From assembly GCA_026398575.1 (NCBI GenBank), contig JAPLSP010000113.1, positions 1-10,770 of the forward strand: a stretch of 10,770 nucleotides of DNA, given 5' to 3'. Below are positions 1 through 7,190 of the stretch, one piece after another. Position numbers and translations under genes: made by a program. The notes below the pieces were generated by a model. The model ran no database searches. It was not told the DNA's origin and saw only the letters and a program-made list of their open reading frames with translations. The stretch is from Candidatus Sumerlaeota bacterium (lineage in GTDB: Bacteria > Sumerlaeota > Sumerlaeia > JADFCT01). Within the stretch, counting starts at the first letter, position 1. Each line of letters begins with the position of its first letter.

Positions 1-1145
1 TCGTCGTCTATTGTCTTTGGAATCTTGGCCAGTTTGGGGTCCTTGTAGTCCATGGGGTCCTTGCTGTCCTTGCGGACTTTTGCCCGATTCCCGATCCCCG
101 ATTCCCGATCCCCGATCCCCGATCCCCTAATCTCGATTCCCGATCCCCGAAATTCTCGCGGCGGGCGGCCATAAATTCTGTGGAAGGCCTGGGCGAAGTA
201 TTCGCGGGAGCGGTAGCCGCAGGCGCGCGCCACTTCCGGGACGCTCAGGCAGGGTTGCTCTTTGAGCAGTCGCGCGGCCAGCGTCATCCGGCAATGATTC
301 AGAAAATGCATGGGCGCCTCGTTGGTGAGGCGGCGGCAAAGGCTTGTGAAGGCCGTGATGCTCAAGTGGCAATGCGCGGCCATCTCTTCAACGCTCCAGG
401 GATGCGCCAGCGCGGCGGGATCGGCGGTGAGCGCGTCGAGAAACATCTGAACGGTGCGCTCCGTGGAGGAGAGATAGTCATTGGGCGCCGGCTTGCGCGC
501 GCGCAGCAGTTCGAGCGTCATGAGCAGCATCTCATTGAGATAGATGATCAATCGCGAGGCGCGCAGTTCGTCCGCCCCGTTTTCCACGGCGTGCGCGATG
601 CGACGCCAGCAATCGCGCAAGTTTGCCGCTCCGCGCCAGATGGGACGCTCCGTGGCGCGCAGGAGGGTTGTCAAGTTTTTCAGATCATCCTTGGACAAAG
701 CCACCCAGGCGGGCCAATGCCAGGCTTGATGCGGGCGGCGCACGCCGACGTCAATCAGAGCCCAATGCAGCCGTCCGGGCTTGACACAAGGGTCGCCCTG
801 GCGATGCGGCTGCCAGGGGCGCGTGATGGTCAGATCGTTGGGTCTCATTTCGTGCAGGCGCCCGTCCACAAGTAACGACAGCGCGCCGGTTTCGAGAAAG
901 GTGAATTCGATGCCTTCGTTGCGATGCACTTCCATGCTCCATTGCTGTTCGCCGATGGCGTCCCAATAGCCGATGGTATTCAGGCCGGGTAGTTCATGTT
1001 TGCCCAGGCGCTTACCCGGGTAGCTGCCGCGTCCGAGACATACCAGATGAATCTTGCCGTGCGCGGCGGCCTGCAATTGCGGTTCGCAGTTGTCTATATG
1101 ATAGACGGCGCCATGATCTTTATAAACGGGCTCGAGGCGGGACAT
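1..1145 (-). CDS. AraC-family transcriptional regulator, 3' end open at window edge (no stop found)
   Basis: Reading the minus strand from the ATG at 1145-1143 gives at least 381 codons with no stop before the edge. Residues 1 to about 215 form an N-terminal sensing region; its middle (about 70-115, with FTFLETGALSLLVDG and ITRPWQPH) resembles the cupin-like effector domain of AraC proteins. Residues about 225-333 are the double helix-turn-helix: SVEEMAAHCHLS and FTSLCRRL in the first half, SVPEVARACGYRSREYFAQA and FHRIYGRPPREFR in the second, which is the classic AraC signature. Proteins of this family normally stop a few residues after that motif. Here residues 334-381 are instead encoded by tandem repeats. 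I infer a cytoplasmic sugar-responsive regulator of the divergent fucosidase genes. No good ribosome binding site precedes the ATG; a TTG two codons upstream is an alternative start. The family call is secure, the true C-terminus is not. Confidence 0.9.
   Translation of the reverse strand, partial: MSRLEPVYKDHGAVYHIDNCEPQLQAAAHGKIHLVCLGRGSYPGKRLGKHELPGLNTIGYWDAIGEQQWSMEVHRNEGIEFTFLETGALSLLVDGRLHEMRPNDLTITRPWQPHRQGDPCVKPGRLHWALIDVGVRRPHQAWHWPAWVALSKDDLKNLTTLLRATERPIWRGAANLRDCWRRIAHAVENGADELRASRLIIYLNEMLLMTLELLRARKPAPNDYLSSTERTVQMFLDALTADPAALAHPWSVEEMAAHCHLSITAFTSLCRRLTNEAPMHFLNHCRMTLAARLLKEQPCLSVPEVARACGYRSREYFAQAFHRIYGRPPREFRGSGIEIRGSGIGDRESGIGNRAKVRKDSKDPMDYKDPKLAKIPKTIDD
39..77. repeat. 9-bp periodic GTCC repeat, left edge
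   Basis: GTCC starts at 39, 48, 57 and 66, exactly nine bases apart, with a degenerate fifth unit from 75. The unit on the plus strand is roughly GTCCTTGNN, so on the minus strand it reads as CAAGGAC, the same core as the array after the UROD-like gene. Nine is a multiple of three, so in the regulator's open frame it gives three-residue repeats (KDS, KDP, MDY, KDP). Function unknown. Confidence 0.75.
83..152. repeat. 7-bp tandem repeat, CCCGATY, ten units
   Basis: Ten consecutive 7-mers run in perfect phase: CCCGATT and CCCGATC units at 83-124 and 139-145, variant units CCCTAAT (125-131) and CTCGATT (132-138), and a final CCCGAAA (146-152). On the minus strand the unit is GATCGGG or AATCGGG. 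The array begins exactly at the end of the AraC helix-turn-helix coding part. None of its units supplies a stop in the regulator's frame, so it extends the reading frame. A variable-number tandem repeat is likely. Confidence 0.9.
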
Positions 1146-1263
1146 GGGCAATTCACAATGTAAGAAATTCGCAAGTTTATAAAAAACTACATGACAGGAA
1201 AACGGCAAATAGGTTAGTAGTTAAGAAAAGCAAAAGTCAAGTCCCGATTTTTGGAGTCAAGCT
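1146..1263. promoter_or_regulatory. Divergent intergenic region between regulator and UROD-like gene
   Basis: This AT-rich 118-bp gap must hold the start signals for both directions. AGTCAAG occurs twice as a direct repeat, at 1235-1241 and 1255-1261, 20 bp apart, close to two helical turns as expected for an AraC-type dimer site. The second copy overlaps the space between the GGAG ribosome binding site (1253-1256) and the ATG at 1264. On the minus strand, TTGACT (1240-1235) could be a -35 box for the regulator, but I see no convincing -10 at the right distance. The operator assignment is inference. Confidence 0.35.
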
Positions 1264-2322
1264 ATGGCTTGGACGTCGCGCGAGCGGGTAATGGCGGCAT
1301 TTGCGCATGAGGAATCGGACCGCGTTTCGGCGTGGTGTGGTTCCTCCGCCGAATTCTGGTCAAAGGCCAAATCGCACCTGAAACTGGATGACGAAGGATT
1401 GCGCGTTCGATTTGGCGATGACTTCCGCCGCGTTTTCGCGCGCTATGCGGGGCCGGAATTTCCGCTCACGCATTCTGGCGCGACGTGCTGCACGGTTTTC
1501 GGCGTCGAGCGCGAGGGCCTGGGCTATGGCCAGCCGATCGGACATCCACTCGGCAAAGCGACGACGGTCAGGGAGATTCATGACTATCCCTGGCCCGATC
1601 CCAACTGGATGGACGTCTCCAGAATTCGTGAAGAGGCGCTTCAATGGAAAAAACAATATGCGATTCTGGGCGGGGACTGGTCGCCCTTCTGGCACGACGC
1701 GATTGACTTGATGGGGATGGAAAACCTCTACGAAAAGATGTGCATGGAGCCGGAAATGGTGGATGCGCTCCTGCAACACATGGTGGACTATTATGTGGAA
1801 GTCAGCCGGCGCATCTTCGACGCGGCGCAGGGAGCGCTGGACATTTTCTTCATCGGCAATGATTTCGGCAGCCAAGGCGGACCGCTCCTGAGTCCGGCGC
1901 TTTTCGAGCGATTTATGACGCCGCACTTGACAAGGCTGGCGCGCCTGGGGCATGGTTACGGATTGAAAGTCCAGCTGCACTGCTGCGGAGGATTTTTTCC
2001 GCTGATCCCGATGATGATCGAGGCGGGATTGGACGGCCTTCATGCGATTCAGCCGTGCTGTGGCGGGATGGATCTGCGCCGATTGAAACAGGAATTTGGC
2101 GGCAAACTTTTATTCAATGGCGCGATTGACTCGCATCATGTCCTGATCAAGGGGACGCCGCAGACGGTGCGCGATAAGACGCGCGAAGTGATCGCGATCA
2201 TGGCGCCGGGCGGGGGATACGTGGCCGGCGCGAGCCATGACAGCATCCTCGAGGAAACGCCGGTTGAAAACGTGCTGGCGATGTTTGACGCGGTGAGGGA
2301 ATTTGGGGGCTATGGCAGGTGA
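1264..2322 (+). CDS. Uroporphyrinogen decarboxylase-fold protein (URO-D / MtaA-like methyltransferase superfamily)
   Basis: A 352-residue protein starting at an ATG with GGAG seven bases upstream. The start TSRERVMAAFAHEESDRV matches the opening helix of URO-D family proteins (RERVLAAL..EEPDRVP). The middle has FIGNDFGSQGGPLLSP (196-211), and the C-terminal half has QLHCCGGFFPLIPMMIEAG (237-255), FNGAID (284-289) and ETPVENV (331-337). H239-x-C241 corresponds to the zinc-binding His-x-Cys of the MtaA/CmuA corrinoid methyltransferases. The third ligand, a Cys near the end in those enzymes, is not present; the local sequence is AGASHDS with H325. It is unlikely to be a true heme-pathway HemE, because it lies in a fucosidase cluster and carries the HxC motif. 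A methyl transfer or demethylation role is possible but unproven. Relatives are often seen next to glycosidases and sugar regulators, which fits here. No signal peptide, so cytoplasmic. Confidence 0.88.
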   Translation: MAWTSRERVMAAFAHEESDRVSAWCGSSAEFWSKAKSHLKLDDEGLRVRFGDDFRRVFARYAGPEFPLTHSGATCCTVFGVEREGLGYGQPIGHPLGKATTVREIHDYPWPDPNWMDVSRIREEALQWKKQYAILGGDWSPFWHDAIDLMGMENLYEKMCMEPEMVDALLQHMVDYYVEVSRRIFDAAQGALDIFFIGNDFGSQGGPLLSPALFERFMTPHLTRLARLGHGYGLKVQLHCCGGFFPLIPMMIEAGLDGLHAIQPCCGGMDLRRLKQEFGGKLLFNGAIDSHHVLIKGTPQTVRDKTREVIAIMAPGGGYVAGASHDSILEETPVENVLAMFDAVREFGGYGR

Positions 2323-2325
2323 GCG

Positions 2326-2415
2326 GAAAGGAACGCAAGGGACCCAAGGGACGCAAGGGACCGGAGGGACGTGAGGGACATGAGCTTAGGTCTCTCAGGT
2401 CCCTTGGGTCCTTGA
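2326..2415. repeat. 9-bp AAGGGAC repeat with an inverted arm; possible large hairpin
   Basis: Directly after the UROD-like stop, 9-mers run in phase: GAAAGGAAC (2326), GCAAGGGAC (2335), CCAAGGGAC (2344), GCAAGGGAC (2353), CGGAGGGAC (2362), GTGAGGGAC (2371). They are followed from about 2386 to 2415 by the same unit in the opposite orientation, ending GGTCCCTTGGGTCCTT. This second arm can pair with the segment around 2337-2352 with one bulged base, giving a stem of about 15 bp. There is no T-tract after it, so a standard intrinsic terminator is not indicated. It may protect or attenuate the transcript between the UROD-like gene and the first fucosidase. Confidence 0.75.
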
Positions 2416-2469
2416 AAGCCGCGCCAAGTATTGTGTGGCTTACAGGTATATCAAGGAGGCGTCTGATTT

Positions 2470-4473
2470 ATGAAGCGAATGACGATCCGGAATATCGTCT
2501 TTGCGCCGGCTGTTGCCGCGCTGTGTTTATGGGCTTGCCTGGCGGCGCGGGCGGATGAGGCGAAAATTCAGGAATATAGTAAGCTGGCCGACGACACGAT
2601 CGCGCAAGGGCCGTTCAAGGCCGATTGGGATTCGCTCAAGGCGCACAAGGATCCCGAGTGGTTTCGCGACGCCAAGTTCGGCATCTATACGCACTGGGGT
2701 CCGGTGACGCTAGGGGCGGACGGCGCAAAGTCGGGGATGGAGTGGTATGGGCAGCAGATGTATCTGCCGAATCATGCCGCCTTCAAGTATCATCAAGAGC
2801 GCTTCGGCGATCAGAAAACCGTGGGCTATAAGGACATCATCCCCAAGTTTACGGCCGAGAAATTTAACGCCGAGGAATGGGCGGAGCTGTTTGCGCGCGC
2901 GGGAGCGAAGTTTGCCGGGCCGGTGGCCGTCCATCATGACAACTTTGCGATGTGGGATTCGCAGGTCACGCGCTGGAACGCCAAAGCCATGGGGCCGAAG
3001 CGCGATACGACGGGCGAGCTGGAAAAGGCCATCAAGAAGCGCGGCATGAAATTCATCACCACGTTTCATCACGGATGGGCCTGGGGATACTACCAGCCCG
3101 CTTTCGATTATGACGCCGCCGACGCGCAGTACCGCGACCTCTATGGCGAACCGCACAAGAAAGACGACAAGCCGACGCAGCGCTATCTGGATCAATGGCT
3201 CGCCATGACGCAGGAAGCGGTCGTCAAGTATAAGCCCGATCTGATCTGGTTCGATTTCGAGCTGCAAAGAGTCATCCCGCCGGACTATCAGAAGCGCATG
3301 TTTGCCTGGTATTACGACTGGGGCGCGAAGAACGGGATCGAGACCGGCGTGGCGATGAAGCACCGCGAGATACACCAATACACCGGCATCCTGGACTTCG
3401 AGCGCGGGCGCGAAGACAAGCTGAAGGAATACATCTGGCTTACCGATTCATCGCTCGGGCCCTGGTTCCACCACGACTGTATTCCCTATCGTCCGCTGGG
3501 ACAGATCATCACGGTCTTTGTGGATATCGTTTCGAAGAACGGCTGCATGTTGCTGAACGTCGGCCCGCGCGCCGACGGAAGCATTCCGGACAAGGCCAAG
3601 GAATATCTGACCGGGATCGGCGACTGGCTGAAGGTCAATGGCGACGCGATCTACGCGACGCGCCCGTGGGAAGTGTTTGGCGAAGGCCCGACGCGCGGCA
3701 AGGGCGGCGGCTTTGTGGAAGGCAAGGATGCCGCATTCACGGCCAAGGACATTCGCTTCACGCGCGGCAAAGACGGCGCGCTCTATGCTATCGCGCTGGC
3801 ATGGCCCGCGGATGGCAAGATTGCGATTCGTTCGCTGCGCGCGGCGGCAGCGGCGCAGGACAGCGGCAAGATCACGCGGGTTGAACTGCTGGGAAATCCC
3901 GGCGACTTGAAATGGTCGCGGACGGAAGCGGGGCTGGAAGTGGCGATGCCCGAAAAGAAGCCGTGCGAATTTGCGTACGCGTTCAAGATCACGGGCGAAA
4001 ATTTGAAAGCCGCGCCGGTGGAAGAAGCGCCCGCGGCTTCTGCGGCGCCAACGCGTCCGGCGGCGGATGGCTCGATAACGCTGGCGCCGGAGAACGCCGT
4101 GCTTCATGGCGGGAAAGTGCGCTTTGAAGAAAAGAATGGCGACAAGTATATCGCGGCATGGGACAACCCGGCGGATTGGGTCTCGTGGACGATTCAATTT
4201 CCTGCTGCGGGCGCTTACAAGATAGCGGTTGGTTGCAGCGCCGCCACGAAGGAAGTCGAATTCAAAATCGAGCTGACGGCGAAGGAGTTTGCGGGCGCGA
4301 AACTCTCGAGCGCAGCCTCGAAAACAAAGGGCTGGTATGATTACGCGACAGTCCAGGCGGGCAGGATCGAAATTTCCAAGGCGGGCGCTTATACCCTTTC
4401 TGTTCGCGCGAGCGACGCAGCCAAATGGAAAGCGATGAACATCCGCGAAATCAAACTGTCGCCCGAAAAGTAG
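2470..4473 (+). CDS. Secreted GH29 alpha-L-fucosidase with extra C-terminal beta-rich domain
   Basis: A 667-residue protein. AAGGAGG (2453-2459) lies 10 bases before the chosen ATG; the in-frame ATG at 2479 is 19 bases away and less likely. A signal peptide (KR, hydrophobic core, ARA before D29) predicts export; C23 is in a poor lipobox. The catalytic barrel spans about 55-390: FRDAKFGIYTHWGP (65-78), VHHDNFAMWDS (154-164), PDLIWFDFE (256-264) with D262 as probable nucleophile, and LLNVGPRADGSIP (361-373). E311 in LDFERG is the best acid/base candidate, by position only. A beta-sandwich follows (about 395-510), then an Ala/Pro linker (514-532), then a domain at 536-667 with DNPADWVSWTIQFPAAGAYK and GWYDY, like sugar-binding sandwich domains, though I cannot assign a family. 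It removes terminal alpha-L-fucose from glycans. It belongs to a different GH29 lineage from the two fucosidases downstream: HDN replaces HDG and the PWETC motif is absent. Confidence 0.93.
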   Translation: MKRMTIRNIVFAPAVAALCLWACLAARADEAKIQEYSKLADDTIAQGPFKADWDSLKAHKDPEWFRDAKFGIYTHWGPVTLGADGAKSGMEWYGQQMYLPNHAAFKYHQERFGDQKTVGYKDIIPKFTAEKFNAEEWAELFARAGAKFAGPVAVHHDNFAMWDSQVTRWNAKAMGPKRDTTGELEKAIKKRGMKFITTFHHGWAWGYYQPAFDYDAADAQYRDLYGEPHKKDDKPTQRYLDQWLAMTQEAVVKYKPDLIWFDFELQRVIPPDYQKRMFAWYYDWGAKNGIETGVAMKHREIHQYTGILDFERGREDKLKEYIWLTDSSLGPWFHHDCIPYRPLGQIITVFVDIVSKNGCMLLNVGPRADGSIPDKAKEYLTGIGDWLKVNGDAIYATRPWEVFGEGPTRGKGGGFVEGKDAAFTAKDIRFTRGKDGALYAIALAWPADGKIAIRSLRAAAAAQDSGKITRVELLGNPGDLKWSRTEAGLEVAMPEKKPCEFAYAFKITGENLKAAPVEEAPAASAAPTRPAADGSITLAPENAVLHGGKVRFEEKNGDKYIAAWDNPADWVSWTIQFPAAGAYKIAVGCSAATKEVEFKIELTAKEFAGAKLSSAASKTKGWYDYATVQAGRIEISKAGAYTLSVRASDAAKWKAMNIREIKLSPEK

Positions 4474-4494
4474 GCGCGGCCCGCTGGACCGCGC
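4474..4494 (+). other. GC-rich hairpin right after the first fucosidase stop
   Basis: GCGCGG (4474-4479) pairs with CCGCGC (4489-4494), with one mismatch and two further pairs closing a 3-base loop. No T-run follows, so an intrinsic terminator is not demonstrated; a transcript-end stabilising stem is possible. The remaining gap up to the prepilin is AT-rich. Confidence 0.4.
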
Positions 4495-4654
4495 GAATGT
4501 GGAGCTCCGATCGCATACTTAGTACTCATATTCGAAATTACGATCTCATAAATAAATCGCAAACTCTCATGTAAAAATACGTTACTGGATTTATGACTTA
4601 GAGCACTTAGGGAAACTGGATTGCATACATACGGCAAAAATTTGGCGTCAAATT

Positions 4655-4672
4655 GCATAGATGCTTCTATGC
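4655..4672. promoter_or_regulatory. 7-bp perfect inverted repeat upstream of prepilin
   Basis: GCATAGA (4655-4661), a four-base spacer TGCT, and TCTATGC (4666-4672) form a perfect inverted repeat. It ends about 15 bases before the prepilin ribosome binding site (4688-4694). It could be an operator or a leader hairpin affecting translation; the sequence does not decide between them. The rest of the 4495-4654 gap shows no other feature I can support. Confidence 0.35.
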
Positions 4673-4698
4673 GATTCATTTCATATCAGGAGGGTATC

Positions 4699-5304
4699 AT
4701 GTTTAAGAAACAGAATTCAAAGCGCGGCTTCACGCTGATCGAACTGCTGATCGTGATTGCGATCATTGCGATCCTGGCTCTGATCGCCATCCCCAACTTC
4801 CTCGAAGCGCAGACACGCTCGAAAACCGCGCGCGTTAAGGCGGACATGCGCACGATTGGAATTGGCATGGAATCCTACTTTGTGGATTGCCAGGATTATC
4901 CGCCGAACTATAGCGGAAGCGATGAAATGAATAGCTACAAGCACCTGACGACGCCAGTTGCCTATTTGACCTCCATTGGCATTGATGTTTTCAATTTCGC
5001 CAATAAAGATCCCAATCGCAGGCAGTTTGTTTATGGCAGGCATTCAAATCCTTATATAACGGTAGGCACAGGGGTTCCGGTTTCAAATGCGACCTACCAA
5101 ACGTATATGGATACTCAAAATAAAACCGGCATTCTATGGACAATTGCCTCGTATGGCCCGGATCTGGATGATGATGCATTATGGTTCATTAATAATATTA
5201 TTGATCCGATCCTATGCGCCAATAAAAGCTATGATCCGACAAACGGAACGATCTCGAATGGCGACCTCGTCCGTTGCGCAAAGGGCTGCATACCGAATAT
5301 TTAG
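4699..5304 (+). CDS. Type IV prepilin-like / GspG-type pseudopilin protein
   Basis: A 201-residue protein. The ATG at 4699 is chosen because AGGAGGT lies just upstream (4688-4694) and because it puts the cleavage site 10 residues in; an in-frame TTG at 4621 would give an improbable leader. The N-terminus is KRG-FTLIELLIVIAIIAILAL: prepilin peptidase cleaves after G10, F11 is methylated, and E15 is the conserved +5 glutamate. Residues 11-32 form the hydrophobic assembly helix, continuing into IPNFLEAQTRSKTARVKADM. The globular part has YPPN (67-70), SYGPDLDDD (151-159) and YDPTNGTISNGD (178-189), which resemble GspG-like proteins of PVC-type and related bacteria. Cysteines at 64, 173, 193 and 197 could form disulfides outside the membrane. 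Role as structural pilin, secretion pseudopilin or surface fibre is not determinable. Assembly genes are absent here. Base composition is AT-richer in the last third than in the flanking fucosidases. Confidence 0.9.
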   Translation: MFKKQNSKRGFTLIELLIVIAIIAILALIAIPNFLEAQTRSKTARVKADMRTIGIGMESYFVDCQDYPPNYSGSDEMNSYKHLTTPVAYLTSIGIDVFNFANKDPNRRQFVYGRHSNPYITVGTGVPVSNATYQTYMDTQNKTGILWTIASYGPDLDDDALWFINNIIDPILCANKSYDPTNGTISNGDLVRCAKGCIPNI

Positions 5305-5400
5305 TAAAATCGAGCGCAATCTCCCAGCGATATTTTTGTGACTGGAAAATTTGTTTTGAAATTTTTAACGTGTAATTATTATCAATAAGGAGAATCTGTC
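5305..5400 (+). promoter_or_regulatory. AT-rich gap, possible promoter for second fucosidase
   Basis: This 96-bp gap is markedly AT-rich. TTGAAA (5356-5361) followed by TATTAT (5377-5382) resembles a sigma-70 promoter, but the 15-bp spacing is short, so the call is weak. The ribosome binding site AAGGAG (5387-5392) lies eight bases before the ATG at 5401 and is convincing. Confidence 0.25.
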
Positions 5401-7182
5401 ATGCTGTTCCGAAAAAAACTGATCGTTGTCTTTTTGTCGCTGAGTTTTTTGTCCGGCGCAATTGGCGTTGCGGCCCAGGAAGCCACCTCAGCCACACAGC
5501 CCTGGCTCAAAGGCTCGCCAGAGCGAATGGAGCAATGGAAGGACCTGCGATTCGGGATGTTCATTCATTGGGGTCCGGTCAGCCTCAAAGGCGTGGAGAT
5601 CGGCTGGGGGCGCGGCAAGGCTTTTCCAGATCAGAAACAAGGCGGCAGGGGTACCGTGCCGGCGGCGGAATATGACAACCTTTACAAGGAATTCAACCCG
5701 ACGCTCTTCAACGCGGATGAATGGGCGGCGATCGCCAAAGAGGCCGGCATGAAATACATGGTGCTGACGACGCGCCATCATGATGGCTTCAGCATGTTCG
5801 ACACGAAGCAGAGCGACTATAAAATCACCTCGCCTCAATCGCCGTTCAAGCGCGACGTTACAAAGGAATACTCCGAGGCCTGCCGCAAGGCAGGCTTGTG
5901 GCTGGGATATTATTATTCGCCGCCGAACTGGCAGCATCCGGACTATCGCACAGCAAGCCACAACGAAAAATTCATTCCTTTTTTGCACGCGCAACTCAAA
6001 GAGCTGATGTCGAACTACGGCAAGGTGGATATCCTGTGGTTCGACGGCCTCGGCGGCAAGGCGGCGGATTGGGACGCGGAAACCATCTTCAAGATGGCGC
6101 GGCAGCTGCAGCCGCAGCTCGTCATCAACAACCGCTGCGGACTGCCGGCGGATTGGGATACGCCCGAGCAAAAAATCGGCGCATTCAAAAACGACCGCCC
6201 CTGGGAGACGTGCATGACGATCTGCCACCAATGGGCGTGGAAGCCGGGTGACACCATGAAGTCGCTCAAGCAGTGCCTTCAAACGCTCATCACCTGCGCG
6301 GGCGGCGACGGCAATCTGCTGTTCAACGTCGGGCCGATGCCGGACGGGCGGATCGAGCCGCGGCAGGTCGAGCGCTTGAAAGAGATGGGCGCCTGGCTGA
6401 AAAAATACGGTGAAGCGATCTATGGCACGCGCGGCGGCCCGTTCAAGCCCGGCAAATGGGGCGCTTCGACGCACAAGGGCAATACGATATATCTGATGGC
6501 GTTCGATTGGGGCGCGGAGGGCGCGCTGACGCTGCCGGCGATCTCCAAGAAAATCACCGGAGCCAAAACGCTGACGGGCGGCGAGGCGAAAGTCAAACAG
6601 GAAGATTCGGGATTGACCATCGAGCTGCCGGCGGCGGATCGCCAGGAAATCGCGACCGTGATTACGCTCGAACTGGACGGCCCGGCCAAGGACATCGCCC
6701 CCGTGGCCAAGCCGGGAGACGTCCAGACGGAGGCGCCCAGGAGAGGCGCGCAGGCGGCCCCCAAGATTGATATCGAGAAGGGCAGTTTGAGCGAAGGCAA
6801 GAAGGCCGCAGCGTCAATGGTCTATCAGAACAACGAGAACTTCGGCGCGGACAAGGCCATTGACGGCAATGGCGGCTCACGCTGGGCAACGGACAGCGGA
6901 ACAGAGAAGGCATGGCTGGAAGTGGACCTGGGCGCGCCAACGGAATTCAATCGCGTGAAGATCAGCGAGTGCGTGCAATTTGGCCAACGCATCGAGTCCT
7001 TCGAGCTGCAATACAAGGATGGCGTGGCGTGGAAGACGATCTTCAAAGGCGACAAGATCGGCGCGAATTTCGAAAAGAAGTTTGATCCCGTCAAGGCGCA
7101 GTCCGTGCGGCTCAATATCCTGCAGGCAAGCGACGGCCCGACGGTCAATGAATTCCAAGTCTTCAACGACGCCAAGAAATAA
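5401..7182 (+). CDS. Secreted GH29 alpha-L-fucosidase with one F5/8-type-C (CBM32-like) domain
   Basis: A 593-residue protein with AAGGAG eight bases before the ATG. The signal peptide is MLFRKK plus a hydrophobic core, with probable cleavage after VAA (residue 25). The GH29 barrel runs about 35-345: FGMFIHWGPVSL (51-62), TTRHHDGFSMFDT (123-135), VDILWFDG (209-216) with D215 as probable nucleophile, DTPEQ (253-257) with E256 as probable acid/base, RPWETC (266-271) and LLFNVGPMPDGRIEP (306-320). A beta-sandwich follows (about 345-430), then a Pro/Ala-rich linker, then a discoidin-fold domain (about 463-591): LSEGKKAAASMVYQ, DKAIDGNGGSRWAT, AWLEVDLG, RLNILQ and VNEFQVFN. It hydrolyses alpha-L-fucosyl linkages outside the cytoplasm, with the C-terminal domain probably binding glycan. 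It is the closest relative of the next gene, by tandem duplication. Linkage specificity cannot be told from sequence. Confidence 0.95.
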   Translation: MLFRKKLIVVFLSLSFLSGAIGVAAQEATSATQPWLKGSPERMEQWKDLRFGMFIHWGPVSLKGVEIGWGRGKAFPDQKQGGRGTVPAAEYDNLYKEFNPTLFNADEWAAIAKEAGMKYMVLTTRHHDGFSMFDTKQSDYKITSPQSPFKRDVTKEYSEACRKAGLWLGYYYSPPNWQHPDYRTASHNEKFIPFLHAQLKELMSNYGKVDILWFDGLGGKAADWDAETIFKMARQLQPQLVINNRCGLPADWDTPEQKIGAFKNDRPWETCMTICHQWAWKPGDTMKSLKQCLQTLITCAGGDGNLLFNVGPMPDGRIEPRQVERLKEMGAWLKKYGEAIYGTRGGPFKPGKWGASTHKGNTIYLMAFDWGAEGALTLPAISKKITGAKTLTGGEAKVKQEDSGLTIELPAADRQEIATVITLELDGPAKDIAPVAKPGDVQTEAPRRGAQAAPKIDIEKGSLSEGKKAAASMVYQNNENFGADKAIDGNGGSRWATDSGTEKAWLEVDLGAPTEFNRVKISECVQFGQRIESFELQYKDGVAWKTIFKGDKIGANFEKKFDPVKAQSVRLNILQASDGPTVNEFQVFNDAKK

Positions 7183-7190
7183 TTCGTTCG

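Noticed and set aside
31..62. DYKD stretch in the regulator's tail resembling an epitope tag
   Set aside because: It is the in-frame translation of the 9-bp repeat; only four residues match and no other vector sequence is present.
180..875. Long plus-strand open frame of 231 codons
   Set aside because: It lies opposite the AraC helix-turn-helix coding region and shows no protein family features; the minus-strand reading is clearly the real gene.
2319..2558. Small frame with collagen-like GPKGRKGPEG repeats
   Set aside because: The repeats are simply the 9-bp intergenic array read in frame; the frame overlaps the fucosidase start and has no ribosome binding site of its own.
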